Origin: Rhododendron vialii
Taxonomy: Eukaryota > Streptophyta > Magnoliopsida > Ericales > Ericaceae
Length of the DNA stretch: 64,000 nucleotides
NCBI RefSeq assembly: GCF_030253575.1
Contig: NC_080559.1
Coordinates: 13,987,001 to 14,051,000, forward strand
Reading direction: 5' to 3'
The notes under the pieces were generated by a model. It was given only the letters and a program-made list of their open reading frames with translations, had not been told where the DNA came from and searched no databases. The first letter of the stretch is position 1, and every line of letters starts with the position of its first letter. A program made the position numbers and the translations under genes. Positions 24,691 through 36,299 of this stretch are shown one piece after another.

Positions 24691-24932
24691 ATGCAATCTC
24701 CTGCCCCAATTATAAGTCCATGTTGGAGACACAATATTGACCCGACACGACAATTCTTCGGTCCCTTGTCGAGTAGTGACAGACGAGAACCAACAAGCGA
24801 AATGGACATTGATGGAATGCTCCTAATGGCGCCTATCCCCATATCACCCACTGCGTTAAATCTTCGCTCAAAATTTCTAAGGCTACTTCTCCCCTCCCAA
24901 ATTTGCAACAATGCCATTAATGAAGCTTTTAT
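24691..24932. other. Unrecognised open stretch cut by a MITE
   Basis: Both strands are open here, and the plus-strand frame begins MQSPAPIISPCWRHNIDPTR. The local base composition is less AT-rich than its surroundings. I recognise no family. The frame runs into the hAT MITE at 24933, so if it was ever coding it is now interrupted. It may be a gene fragment. Confidence 0.2.
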
Positions 24933-25304
24933 TAGGGGTGTGCAAAAAACCGAGCCCCGACGGACCCGACCCGACCCGAAGGGTTTCGGGCGGGGCCGAC
25001 CATGTGGTTCGGTCAGGTACGGGTACATTTTTCCAAAAAAATCAGTTTTCGGTTCGGGGCTCGGGGTGCTGTTTTTTCTTACCCGACCCAACCCGACCAA
25101 AAGGCAACGAATTCATATAGTTTACTTCGGTTTTTTGGTCGGACCCGACCGACCCGACCCGACCAAAAAAATCGGTTACACGGACGGGTATCCCCCCCCC
25201 CCCCCCCTCCTTCGGTTCGGGTTCGGGTCCCAAAAAAGTGATAACCGACTAGTCGGGTCGGGGTCAGGGTCGAACCCGACCCATCCGACCCGTGCACACC
25301 CCTA
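24933..25304. mobile_element. hAT-type MITE, TAGGGGTG termini
   Basis: The ends TAGGGGTGTGCA and TGCACACCCCTA are perfect inverses. They are flanked by GCTTTTAT and GCTTTTAC, an 8-bp hAT-type duplication with one change. The arms are rich in ACCCGACCC and its inverse, and a C tract of about 16 lies at 25192-25207. The long open frames on both strands come from these repeats and are not genes. Confidence 0.88.
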
Positions 25305-25745
25305 GCTTTTACTCAAATTTGTGCTTAGATTTGGGTTTGCCTATTGAGGTGTTTGATACCAAATAAAGCTTTTCCTTAAATTTTTACTCAAATTTGAGTA
25401 CAAGTAAAGGTTTGAGATACTATTAACATTAGCAAAAACCTTAAACAAGAGTCTTCCCCCATAATTTTATGTTAACAGTAACATATCCACAAAAGACAGT
25501 GCTCCCACTTGCATTTCCTTTGCTTGACCAGCAGAGCAGATGGAATTGATTAAATTGAAGGGGAAAAAAAGAAAAAGAAAAAGAGAGGGATTCATTGATC
25601 TTTGTGTTGTCCTGAAGCCATTGGTGTTAAGAGAAATTGGGGCTTGAGAGATATTTTTTGGGTTCATATAGAATCACTCGTAAGAAAATTGGTGGTTAGC
25701 CACCTTGGGTATTATATATACCCTTTATCCTTGACTGTGTGGGTT

Positions 25746-25874
25746 TGTAGAACGCCAATGTAAGGAGACGGCTCATGTAAGTAATGCTAGGCTACTGCAA
25801 TTGTGGGATGCCAATATAGGAGACGGCTCAAGTAAGTATGCTAAGCTACTGTAGTTGTGGGACGCCAATGTTAG
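25746..25874. repeat. Tandem repeat, about 55-bp unit, 2.3 copies
   Basis: Units contain CGCCAATGTAAGGAGACGGC, CTCATGTAAGTA and GCTACTGCAATTGTGGGA. Copies start near 25753, 25809 and 25863, and each has drifted a little. Confidence 0.75.
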
Positions 25875-26309
25875 AGAGATTTATTTGCTTTACATTTATG
25901 GGGAGAATAGCCAACTTGATAGGTATTGTGTGAAAATGATAGCGTGTGAGGAACATGTCAACATGTACAAAGAAACAAAAATTAAAAAATGTGCCTCCTC
26001 AACTGAGTTATTTAACAGCATTTACTGTAGGGGTAATTTCCACTTTAAAAAACAGGGAGAGACCATTTGTGAGTAACTTGACTTTTTATTTTGCCCTCAT
26101 TCAAAACCGTGAGGGCCTAGTTTTTCGAAGAAATAAGCCCAACTTGGTTGATATTAACTTTGCCAACAAGGACAGAGATAGAATTCATATGAATGGGAGT
26201 ACAAGGGGGGCAGCAACTGCACTCCATTTTAAATCCCCACATATTAATATGATTGATAAAAATTTTGAAATTTCTTTGCACATATTTTGAAACTCAATCA
26301 TGAAATTTA

Positions 26310-26690
26310 CATTAGCCCCGTTTGATAATAGTGATAGATGGATGTGATTCGTAAGCAGATGGGATTGGTAATGAGTATGTTTGTTTGGGATGTGATTAGA
26401 TGATAGAATTATTAATATCATGTTTGTTTGAGATCGGATTAGATGATGGGATTGAATTGATAGAATAAATTGGTAATGAGAATGAATTGGTAATGAGAAG
26501 GGGTCAGGATTGGACTACGAATACCAAGTCTCAATGGGTATTGCTAATACCCCTATAGGCTGGATTGTTCATCCCATGGGACTACCAATCCGGACCAATT
26601 TTGAAAACCAAACACATTATTACTAATACTATCACCTTAGCAATCCAATCCCAACCTCCAATCCGTTTATCTTAAACTTCTCCCCTAGCG
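26310..26690. repeat. Possible Tourist-like element, diverged
   Basis: The left side, CCCGTTTGATAATAGTGATAG, followed by repeated GTTTGTTTGGGATGTGATTAGATGA-like units, faces CACATTATTACTAATACTATCACC and CAATCCAATCCCAACC on the right. The composition is that of non-coding MITEs. The edges are uncertain. Confidence 0.35.
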
Positions 26691-26967
26691 GAAGCGGACA
26701 AGATGGATATATCATACATATTGGCTTCTTCTTCTTTTTAACTCTCGGTTCAAATTGTTTCAATGAGTAAAACGTTTTTGATCTGATAAATACATTATTA
26801 GGGAATGCTAAAACGACTCTCTTTTAAACTTTTTTTCACGCTTTTAGATAATCTTTTAGTCTCTTCATATGGTCTCGTTTGGGGATTATAAACTATAAAA
26901 ATAAAGTCTGATAAAAAAAACTATAAAAATAAAGATAATTTATTTGCTATATGAAACATATACTCTT

Positions 26968-27110
26968 AATTGATATTCACACTCCCTTTTTTTGTTATCA
27001 ACACTCACTTTTTTGCCTTTTAGTAAAAAAAAAAAACATACACTTTCAACACTAAAAAAAATAAAAAAAAGGGAGTGTGGATAACAAAAAAATGAGTGTG
27101 AATATCAATT
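26968..27110. repeat. Short foldback MITE
   Basis: AATTGATATTCACACTCCC and TTTTTTTGTTATCAACACTC on the left are mirrored by GAGTGTGGATAACAAAAAAA and GAGTGTGAATATCAATT on the right. The 143 bp can fold into one hairpin. Confidence 0.7.
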
Positions 27111-27126
27111 TCCGTATTTTATACTA

Positions 27127-27373
27127 TTCCCTCCTTCCCGATTTGTTTGTCCACTTTTTGACTTTGTTTTTTTCCAATTTATTTGTTTGTTTGACTTTTA
27201 AATAGATAAAAAAAATCCCTTTTTTGCCCTTACTTTTTTTGAAATAATGTAACTTTTCAAAAATAAATTGAAGGGTAAATATTAGAAAGTAAGCTATTTT
27301 TAGGTTTAATCATTGTGGCTCCCTAAATAAGTTGAATTCCCAATATTCGACAAACAAATTGAGATGGAGGAAA
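27127..27373. mobile_element. Stowaway-like MITE
   Basis: TA flanks both sides. The left end TTCCCTCCTTCCCGATTTG and the reversed right end TTTCCTCCATCTCAATTTG fit the Stowaway terminal consensus. GTTTGTCCAC / GTCGAATATTGGG pair only partly. Confidence 0.6.
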
Positions 27374-28410
27374 TACATTTATGGCGATTCTAATAAAATT
27401 GGGAGTGATCCTAGCACCCGCCCTTAAAGGTAGCTCTGTTTCTTGTTATCGATGTCTGATTAGGTCTAACCTTTAACACCAAGATGATAAATAAAAACTA
27501 TTTGAATTCGTTGATGGCCCAACAGAAAAAACTTTTGTCAAACACTTTACAAGAAAAGTGAATAAATAGCTACGACATTCGTTGAAAAAGATATGACAGA
27601 AAAGTTTGATCACAAGCACAAAATGTGATACATTCACAAGATTAGTTCGTAATTTTGCGTTTAGAAATATGAGAACTGTGCTGTATAATTTTGCATCTAG
27701 AATGATGCAATTGAAGTTATTACCAAGAGATTGATCCTCGTGGTAAAGTTGGTGACATATAAGCCTTCCTCGGAAAAGAAGGCTTCCATCAATGATTCGC
27801 TCATCAACAAACCCATATATTTGATTGAAATCAGAAAGTACACTCATGAGCCCATTAGGCCCAAAATGGGGAACTAACTAGTCCAAGGGTTCATCAATTT
27901 ATTCGCGCATGACCATTTATTTCTGTTGGTAATAATAACCTTAGGCTCTATTTGGATGGCAGAAATCAAAGATCAGGAATGAGTACCTTATTATAGGAAT
28001 CTCACCCACAGGAATGTGATACATGGATAATTCTACTGAGGTGTTTGGTTCACATGGAAATGTTTTGAAGGGAAAAAGGATAAATTCATATTCAAGCGTT
28101 TGGGTAAACCATTGGAAGTTAAGGAATGGAATGTATATTTACTTAATTTTCCAAAAACAGCCTTTAACAATTTTTTTTTATCGTCACCCTTTAACAGCTA
28201 ATGCTAAATTATTCACACATCAAAATTCCTACAAGCCAATAGTTACACAAGAGCAGACTATGAAAAAAATTCCAACTATTAAAAGTTTAGAACACCAGCC
28301 AACAGTTAAACAACTTTAAAAATGTTGAAACATCATTGCAAAAGTGAACTACTAGAATACTAGACTATAAAAATATTAAACTGCCCTAAAAACCTACCAC
28401 TAGGTAACTA

Positions 28411-28648
28411 GGTCCCGTTCCAGAACACCTTCTTAAAAAATAAGTATTTATTTTACATTTTCAAACTCAAAAATATGTAAATGAAAAATAATTTTTTAAT
28501 TTTTTTTGCACCGTATTGAAGATCTCAATGAGATCTATCAAACAAGATCCATATTAATAGAAAAATTATTTGCGTAAGCACATAATTTTTGAGCTTGAGA
28601 TTGTCTTCTGAAAAAATGAGTACTTATTTCCCTTTCGGGAACAGGGCC
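28411..28648. mobile_element. MITE family A, copy 1
   Basis: The left end GGTCCCGTTCCAGAACACC and the reversed right end GGCCCTGTTCCCGAAAGGG form terminal repeats. The interior contains TTTTTTTGCACCGTATTGAA and TATCAAACAAGATCCATATT. It belongs to the same family as 45030-45268 and about 48754-49006. The flanks are CTA and TAA. Confidence 0.75.
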
Positions 28649-29059
28649 TAAGAAAGTCATAAAAACCTAAAAATCTTCCAAATGCATGCTAGAAGTAAAG
28701 CTCCACAGTTTAACCTCCGCGAAAGAATTTCTCCACATATAGTTTTCTCAGATTTTCGTTAAGAGTGAAAAAGATATCTATTTGTGCAAGATCACTCAAG
28801 ATGATTTGAACAACTTGTAATAGTGGCTAAGCCAGGATGTGTACCTGGGAGGGGCCGAACTAAGAGGAGAAAAAAAAAATGCGACAGATGAACTTTTGAA
28901 TATTTATTAAGTATATTAAAAATAAAATTTAGAATTTAATTAAGCATATGAAAAAATAGTCCTGACTATTAAAATTGCAAAATGTAGTGTTTTTCGGTTT
29001 TGTTTAAAAAAAAATTTAAATGACAGAGTGTTATTCCCCTTCAATTTTTTTTGCCAAGA

Positions 29060-29215
29060 GTGTTATTTCACTTCAAATGTGACAAATGGACTGACAGTCA
29101 AGTGGTGGGCACCCTATACTCCTTGCACCGGGTGAGGGTTCAAACTCACCAGTTTCATTCCATTTCTCCTAGCTAGATTTGTAGTAGAATAAAAATTTGT
29201 CTTGTAAAAAACAAT
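29060..29215 (+). mobile_element. Possible tRNA-derived SINE remnant
   Basis: A B-box-like GGTTCAAACTC at about 29128 follows a weak A-box-like TCAAGTGGTGGGC with plausible spacing. The end is A-rich (TTGTAAAAAA). Without target duplications this is weak. Confidence 0.3.
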
Positions 29216-29501
29216 CGCATGTGAAACCAAAAAAAAATTCAACACGGGTGGGTTTTGAGGGTATAAGAGGGAATAATTTTTTTTTAATTTTACCAAGTAA
29301 TTAGATTACCCCGTAATATCAGATTCCCAGGGGATAGTGGAGGTTTGAGATTCCTCCTCTATTTAGGAATGTGATTGCTCTTGGGTTGGAAGATCATGAA
29401 TCATATTCCCATTCAATCACTACCCAAACATGGGAATCTCAGAGTTCAAGAATCATATTCTCATTCCCCCTCAAGATGTCTGCCATCCAAACTAAGCCTT
29501 A

Positions 29502-30462
29502 GGAACACAATCTTTCAAAATATTTTGCGCTCCTGATCTCAAAAGAACCTTTGCTCGAGTCGTATGTATGAATGATTCTATGTCGATGTATACAAAATCG
29601 TTGGATTTGAACCAAGGCGGATCTACCTTGGGGCGGGGATTTTAAAATATTCTAAAAAATTAGATCTAATTTTAGACTATTATGAATACTATTAGTGTAA
29701 TAGTTTCTTATTATCTTAATAATTTTAGTTTGATTTAATAGAAAATAGATTATCTTACATTCTCATTTTTTAATTTCTTTCGTAAATATACAACAAGAGA
29801 TGTGAGTACTGTTGTAGCCTAAATAAAGGGAACAAAATGAATCATATACTTTTGCTGTTTTGAGCTAGAATAATTTTAATGTACAAATGTCTTATATTGG
29901 AAATCAAAAACTCTATGATGTACTCCTACTAATAAGTTTAAGTATAAATAAAAATATGTCTATTAAGTCGGCCTCCCTCAGACTAAAATCCTGACTTTGC
30001 CATTGAATTTTGAACATTCCTAATTTGTACCCTACAAATAGTATGACCGAAGTATTCTTGAAGAGTTATTATATTCTGAAAACAAGCATAATAGAGTCAT
30101 TCGTAATACTATCAACTCTTAAAAAAAGATCATAACCCTTATGATTTATTTGCATTTGAAGCAAGTTGGGGAATTGACAGATATCTTGTGAGGTCAAAAG
30201 GATAAAATTTGGTTGCAAATTATCAAATACGCTTATGAGAAATTAAAGCGACCTTCCCAAATCCGCCACATGGTTGGTGCCCCATTTTTTTCCAAGTATA
30301 AATGATAAGGCAATGCCCAAGTGAACATGGTTTTTGACAATTTTAGATGTGCCCTTTTGACTCTAAGTTGTCATCCTTTCACTTTTGTCATGATAAAAAC
30401 GTTTTCATTGGTTGGATTCCATTAACAGGCTGATAATATTATATTTTACTTTTCACTAGTGT
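29502..30462. other. Intergenic region, no gene seen
   Basis: AT-rich. The stretch 29618-30010, which begins AAGGCGGATCTACCTTGGGG and ends AATCCTGACTTTGCCATTG, has the wording of a common plant repeat that I cannot classify. No coding exon is visible. Confidence 0.35.
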
Positions 30463-30480
30463 GAAACAGCTCAAAACTTA

Positions 30481-30666
30481 CCAATGGGCTCATGTTTTAG
30501 TTGGTAACTCATGTCCTATTCATGTGGGAGGTCAGGGTTCGAGTCCCGTCGTGGGCGTTTAGAATCCAGGACTACAAATAGCCTTTGAAATTTTTCGTGC
30601 ATTAATCTATTAACATCCCGCTAAACTCGCTTATGCATAAAATATTGGTATATATAAAAAGAAAAA
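30481..30666 (+). mobile_element. tRNA-derived SINE
   Basis: An exact Pol III B box, GGTTCGAGTCC, lies at about 30536, and a degenerate A box (TGTTTTAGTTGG) about 40 bp before it. The body ends in an A-rich tail. The element is flanked by GAAACAGCTCAAAACTTA and GAAACAGCTGAAAGCTT, a target duplication of about 17 bp with a few changes. Length and layout fit plant SINEs. Confidence 0.7.
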
Positions 30667-31540
30667 GAAACAGCTGAAAGCTTCACCTTCGCTAGTTATT
30701 GGTGAGAAAGAACACAATTTTTCCTTTCCGCGGCTTAAAAAACCTTTTGTAAGAACATTTTGAATATAAACACTCGTGTAAAACCAACAATCAAAAGTAG
30801 CCTATATTGACTTATACTAATACTCCGTATGAGGAGTCTTAATAAATTAATTGCTGTCTTACTTTTCAAAGTACAATTAAGGTCGTGATTAGGCAAATTT
30901 ACACTTTTCTCCAAAAAGCAATGCTTTCACTCTTTTTGGGTGTGAAAGTTGTGAGAACGTTCCTTTTGTTTGTATTTTTCTACAGTTTACTTTTCTAACA
31001 AGTTATTTAATTTTAGAGCCCGGAATTTTCAAAACTTTTTCGATGTAGGAACTAGGAGGTAGTATAATTTAATAGGAGCTAGGTTCTTGTTGTGTCCCAA
31101 GGCACATCAGACACAAACTGTTGTATCTTAATACTGGATTCATCCTGAGCTCGAAAATTTGATCCAAACTATTCACATTATAGAGCTTCTTAACCACAAT
31201 TAGAATATCTACTAAAAATCAAGTCCATCCGACATTCGTAACTCAGCGACCGAAATACATTATTTTCAACAAAAAGAAACGAAAAATGTGATTTGGAAAT
31301 TGCAACGCAAAATTAATTTCACCCAATCATATATTTGCCGAAATTCGATTGACTTGAATTTTTTCGGAGTGATGTTCTACTCCTCGAGATCTACACCATG
31401 AGCGGTGTGGATTAAATTTTTGGGCTCAATATTATGGAGTGTTTCCAGTAGTGAATACGTTATTAGTCCAGTTTCATAAGCATAGGTTGTAAATCATGTT
31501 GTCCATAAGACATAACAGGCCCTCAAATCCACTTAAATAA

Positions 31541-31867
31541 CGAAAATGATATGAGTGTCGACGCCCCCGGGGAAATCGTACTGACGGTCGCGCCGGGCCG
31601 CCTCCAGCCACCGAACTACAGATCCGAGCCGTCCAAAAAAAATTTTTAAAAAAAACGAGGGGGCTTGCGCGGGAATCAACGATATCCGATGTGTCTAGGG
31701 TGCTTGATCTAAACACCCTAGACACATTGGATGCCGTTGATTCCCGAGCAGGCTCCTTCGGTTTTTTTTTTAAAAATTTTTGGACGGCTTGAATCAGCCT
31801 GCCGGAGGCGGCCCGGCGCGGCCATCGATACGATTTCCCTACGCCGGGTGTCGGTACCTATAGCACT
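31541..31867. mobile_element. Mutator-like foldback MITE family B, copy 1
   Basis: An exact 10-bp duplication ACTTAAATAA flanks it (31531-31540, 31868-31877). Long arms pair GGGGAAATCGTA, GCGCCGGGCCGCCTCC and GCCGTCCAAAAA with their inverses. The centre contains a further hairpin around GTGTCTAGGGTG / CACCCTAGACACA. It is GC-rich compared with its surroundings. It is related to 48223-48590. Confidence 0.85.
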
Positions 31868-31877
31868 ACTTAAATAA

Positions 31878-32590
31878 TACTCCAACCGGACAGCAACAAT
31901 AATAATTAATTATTTGTATTAATAATGTGGGAATTAGGGAGTGTTGTTGAACCCATATGCTATCAAATTCCCAAGGGATAACATAAAAATGACTCAGCAA
32001 CAACTAGCTAGGCACGGAGAATCAAAAGGGAAATCCACATAATTTGTTTAATCATTCTTATCTAGATCATTAACTAGTGGTTATTTGAGACTTTCTGACC
32101 CGTGATCTCTATCTTTAAAATACTCCATAGATCGCTGTAGAAATTCTGTGATCTTTCATTGGACTGTATCCGGTTCACTTGGCAAAGAGAATCCAACTTT
32201 TAGACATTCTAGCTAGTGTTTATTTATATTTTTTTCCTTTGATAACCAAGTGTTCAGGTTAGCTTGTGCACACTCGACTAATCATGGAGCCCTGAAATTA
32301 ACGACATCACAAATCTTCAGTGTCCCTAAAATAGTTGAGCTAACTAGAGAGGTTTCGAAATAGAAACATTAGAAGGAAAGGGAACAAACTCCTAAATTTC
32401 AGATCTTAACCAGACCAACTTCAAGGATTGTTCGGCTTAATAAGCCAAATGGCTTTTTTTGTCTTTATTCAAATTTTGTTCGCATTTATTAGTTTTTGGT
32501 GGATTATTGCTTCGTATGACAAAATGAATCTAAAAAGTAAAAAATTACGATCGTAACCTAAATTTTTTGAATAATGACAAAAATAAACTA
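31878..32590. other. Gene-free stretch
   Basis: No coding exon is visible. The last 150 bp (from about 32437) belong to a dispersed AT-rich repeat with TTTTGTCTTTATTCAAATTT that is cut by the Stowaway element at 32591. Confidence 0.4.
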
Positions 32591-32826
32591 CTCCCTCCGT
32601 CCCATATTATTTGGACTTTTTCGATATCTGTGTCAGTTTTCAATCGTTTGTATCTTCCAATGTGAATCTCCAACAATATGCAATATGGATCTTGTTTGAT
32701 AGTTCTCGATTAGATCTATAATACAAAATTTTCAAAATTATAAAAAATATCATAAATTGGGAGATATAAGAGTTTAAAGAACGGCGCGAATATTGAAAAA
32801 TACCAAATATTTTGGGACGGAGGGAG
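32591..32826. mobile_element. Stowaway MITE, intact ends
   Basis: The ends are CTCCCTCCGTCCCATATTAT and, reversed, CTCCCTCCGTCCCAAAATAT, with TA on both sides. This is the canonical Stowaway terminus. At 236 bp it has no coding capacity. It is inserted in another AT-rich repeat, so it is the younger of the two. Confidence 0.92.
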
Positions 32827-34649
32827 TAATTTTTTTGTCTTTATTTAATGGTTATTCTGTTCAAAAAAAATAAAATAATGGTTAGTAGCTAAAGTTATGT
32901 TTTAGCTCCAAAAACAAATTGCTCCAACCTTTCAACGAACCATTTTGTTTGTCGCAGCGTAGAACATCCACATCAGACAAGACAAATTGCCCTGTACGCC
33001 AGTGAGCCAAAGGCAAAAATTGGCCTCGCATCAGACTCTTCAGACGTGAGGACCACTTGCCAGATTTTTACATTTCCTACAGTGGTTTTCTTCTTTGCCT
33101 AGTCACTGTTCCCTTGCTACATGATAGTATATTATTATATTATTATTATTATAATATACTACGATGCCTTCTACAGTGTCTGTCTTAATAATATGTTTTT
33201 ATATACTTTATTTGGTTCTATGACTCTCATATGAAACCCGTAGGAATAAATATTAATTATGACCCTTTAGAATAAAATGACCAAAAAAATAAAATTTTCG
33301 TACCAATTCAAATAGATTGAAAATTAGAGCACTTAATTTTTTTAGACAGTCTATATATTAAAAAATAATAAATAACAAGTAAACAGTTGCTCGAAATGGG
33401 ATAGTTTGGTGTTTTTTTTAGAATAAAGAAATAATATTTTTAATGGGATAGTTTTAATATATAGAGAGTCTAATACAACAGACATTTTAAAATTGAGTAG
33501 CTAAAGTAATAAAGTGACTTTTTGCTCTCTAATTTAGTCTAATATTTAAAGATACTCGTGCAGATGCTATTATAACTCTATCATGTTTCAAATTTTTGCC
33601 ACATTTTTTTACTTTTCTACTTATGATACAAACAAAAGTTTGAAAGGTTATTTTTATAAATTAGGCTCCATTCTTTTAGACTTAATTTAAACTTAACTTA
33701 AATTTGAAAATTTTGTCCTTTTTTGAATTTTTTTCGCATAAAACTTTTTTTGGGGTATTGATTCGTCTTGAAGAAATGAATCGAAAAAGTATATTTTTTT
33801 TACTTTTATATAAGTATTTTTAAAAATAACCATTTTTTATTTTTCCGATAAAAAGTGTTTGAAAATCATTTCGCTAGTTTTTAACTTTTAACAATAAACT
33901 GCACCCAGACATCCAGATGCCATAAATGCTTATGTGACGTCTAGGATAATGATCCTTTGACCTTTGTTTTTTCTGTAGAAAAACTAACGGAACCTTGATT
34001 GAACCGTATCAGAACGTGCCGGCCCGTCTCGTCTACCGGGTCGAGGCGAGGGGCCAAAACCGTAAAAGGCCAGTCTACGCGTGGTCGTCTTTAATCATTT
34101 CGACATTTCACCCTCTATAGGAGTAGCATCTAATATCTATGGTTGCTTTTGCACTTGCATCCCTAGATTCTAGTTTAATTCCTACCGTGCCTCGTAAAGT
34201 ATTCAGTAATTTTCATTTCGTCCTTCCACTGTTCCACACCCTTCTGAACACGGTGTCGCAGTCTGCAGGCATGTTTGATAGTGCAGTGGCATCTAAAGGG
34301 GAAAGATTCTATTCTATATGTAAATAAAGATTGTCGGAATAACCAATTGGTACTGTATCACTTTTCAAAATAAAATTATTCATGACATCACAGAGTATTT
34401 TAAAAATAAATAAATACCGTAACATCTTAGTAATACTTTTAAGATGTTGCGGCACAATTTAAACAAATTCAAATGCAGAACAATATTTACATGAAACTAA
34501 AAGAGTGTACATTTTCCTTACTTCTGAAATGTTCAGGATTCAATGAAGTTGAATTAATCATAATCACTTCTTAAATGTTTTCCTTATTATTACTATGTAT
34601 ATAACAGGATTCAATGAAGCTGAATTAGTCATTTCTCTGTGTGTGGGTA
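32827..34649. other. Gene-free AT-rich region
   Basis: A near-palindromic AT tract (TAGTATATTATTATATTATT and its inverse) lies at 33126-33163. The stretch 33660-33905 resembles the dispersed repeat seen at 90-240 and 22440-22740 (GAATGAATCGAAAAAGTA, TACTTTTATATAAGTATTTT). The stretch 34510-34630 has two similar CAGGATTCAATGAAG(T/C)TGAATTA words 72 bp apart. No exon is recognised. Confidence 0.4.
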
Positions 34650-34912
34650 TAAAGCATCGGAGTTTGGCTAATGAGCTATTGAACTCCTCCCTGCACGAGA
34701 AAGCTTGGGACAATACATCAATTGCGAGTCTACAAAATAACTAAGCTCAACAACTCTACTAATACAAGAAATAAGCCTATTATAATGTAGAAATAAAGAG
34801 AGGAAAAATCCATCTAAAGGAACACCCATACGTATGGAGATTTGAACTTCTGACCTCCTAATGAGATGCAAAAAAACTCCTAGCTAACTGAGCACTAGTC
34901 CTAGTTGGTTAA
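34650..34912 (-). mobile_element. tRNA-derived SINE, minus orientation
   Basis: Read on the minus strand, ACTAGTGCTCAGTTAGCTAGG (an A-box-like tRNA head) is followed about 40 bp later by GGTCAGAAGTTCAAATCTCC, which contains a B-box-like word. A non-tRNA body follows. The order and spacing fit a plant SINE. I did not find clear target duplications. Confidence 0.5.
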
Positions 34913-34920
34913 TTATTAAC

Positions 34921-35160
34921 TACTTACATGGCAATCAATCCATTAGATGAATCCCAAACCAGTCTTTTTGCCGTTTCAAAAAAAATATCCCAAACCAGTC
35001 TTCTACATTGATTTACTTCCTACAAGGCGTAATAAATTTGACATGAGTAACACACAAAGCTGCTAATCGTCTTAGTTCAATTTTGGATAAAATGAACATA
35101 TAATTTCTTTTTTCTCTAAGAAAAAAATCTCCTAATCGTCTAGTTCCCTTGTCAAAGTCA
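34921..35160. other. Gene-free stretch
   Basis: No feature recognised; A/T-rich with one repeated phrase CCCAAACCAGTCTT (about 34957 and 34990). Confidence 0.3.
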
Positions 35161-35530
35161 CGCGGTATACAACTTCTTCTTTTTTAAATAACCACAAAAG
35201 TGCCCAGCAGGGCTTTTACAAGTGAACAAAATACTCTTTAGCTAAAACATACTAGGAAATAAAATTTGGGGGATTGGCCACCCAATTAAAAGGCAGCAGA
35301 TTCCTAATAGCCTTAAAAGCCACCACATGAGCTAGACCATTTGCAGTCCTCCAGATCCAGGCAAACCTAAGCTTCATCTCCAAGTCCAGGCAGGCGTCTA
35401 ATGTCCAGCACAACTTCTAAAACATCCCAAGGAGGAACCAATTCTGACACGCTGAATTTAATGGCCACTTGGCAATCCTATTCGATCAAAACACTATGAA
35501 GCCCCGGGTCTTTTGCCATCCCGCATGATT
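35161..35530 (-). pseudogene. LINE RNase H domain fragment
   Basis: On the minus strand a broken frame reads DCQVAIKFSVSELVPPWDVL, then FAWIWRTANGLAHVVAFKAI. This is the pattern of the RNase H-like (RVT_3) domain at the end of plant LINE polyproteins, with the Asn-x-x-Ala-His motif near the C-terminus. A stop (GAATAG) and a frameshift interrupt it. It is a dead fragment. Confidence 0.55.
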
Positions 35531-35886
35531 GACACTTTCACATCCAATTTCCAACTACTAAGTCTGTTATGACTCTAATCTTTTATCTCAAAAGGTACTG
35601 TCATTCTAATTAAATCATCAAAAATACAGTTGCTATTGTACATAATATGCTTCTCCACATTGATCCATAATAACGAGATCAAAGGGCAACTTTTTTTTTT
35701 AAACGGCGATCAAATGGCACCTTAACATGCTCACATTTGCATATTTAGCATTTGACAAATGACAGTTTTTGAATTGGGGACATATCATTTGTCATTGCTT
35801 GAACTAGTTATGTATTAGGTTATCAATGCTGAACTTATTTCGAACACAAAAACAATAAACTCATATAGTAGGCTAATCTATTTGTA

Positions 35887-35931
<45 letters not shown>

Positions 35932-36259
35932 ATCATGGGGAGTAAGTTATATTATGCATATTTTACCAATCGAAAAATATAGAATATAGACGATAGTAAC
36001 ATCATACTAACCGGCACATAGTAGTTGACCGTTTAATTGAATATAGAATAACTATTTTAGTCATCCACAAGAAATTGATGTTACTCTTTTATTTATTTTT
36101 TGCTCGGAAAAAAATACAAGTCAAAGCCGAATAACTTTCTAAAAATCGCTTTCGTCTTAATCAATTAGTAATTTCCACAGTTTTTGTTGCCTTGCCATGT
36201 GAGTAGTTAGCAGCCATTAAAAACCCAAAGACTAATATCTGAGGGTATATATGCATGTA
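35531..36259. other. Gene-free stretch upstream of the DUF668 gene
   Basis: AT-rich, with a long (TA)n tract at 35892-35929. No exon is recognised; the last part is probably promoter for the DUF668 gene. Confidence 0.4.
35892..35929. repeat. (TA)n microsatellite
   Basis: About 19 uninterrupted TA units. Confidence 0.95.
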
Positions 36260-36299
36260 TGCTCAAAGATTGGGTAGGTAGCGCAATTAATTTCACTCG

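Larger units (their letters stand above)
27944..29498. mobile_element. PIF/Harbinger-like element, about 1.55 kb, nested insertion
   Basis: The left end GGCTCTATTTGGATGGCAGA and the reversed right end GGCTTAGTTTGGATGGCAGA are near-perfect inverted repeats. TTA is present on both flanks (27941-27943, 29499-29501). The internal arms carry further inverted pairs such as GGAATCTCACCC / GGGAATCTCAGAG. No transposase domain is visible, so it is non-autonomous. A smaller MITE (28411-28648) and a possible SINE (about 29060-29215) lie within it. Confidence 0.75.

Noticed and set aside
24933..25304. Long overlapping frames on both strands (up to 204 codons)
   Set aside because: They come from repeated ACCCGACCC words in a hAT MITE whose ends and 8-bp duplication are clear, so they are not genes.
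35892..35929. AT tract as an origin or matrix attachment site
   Set aside because: A plain (TA)n microsatellite explains it; nothing else supports a replication or attachment role.
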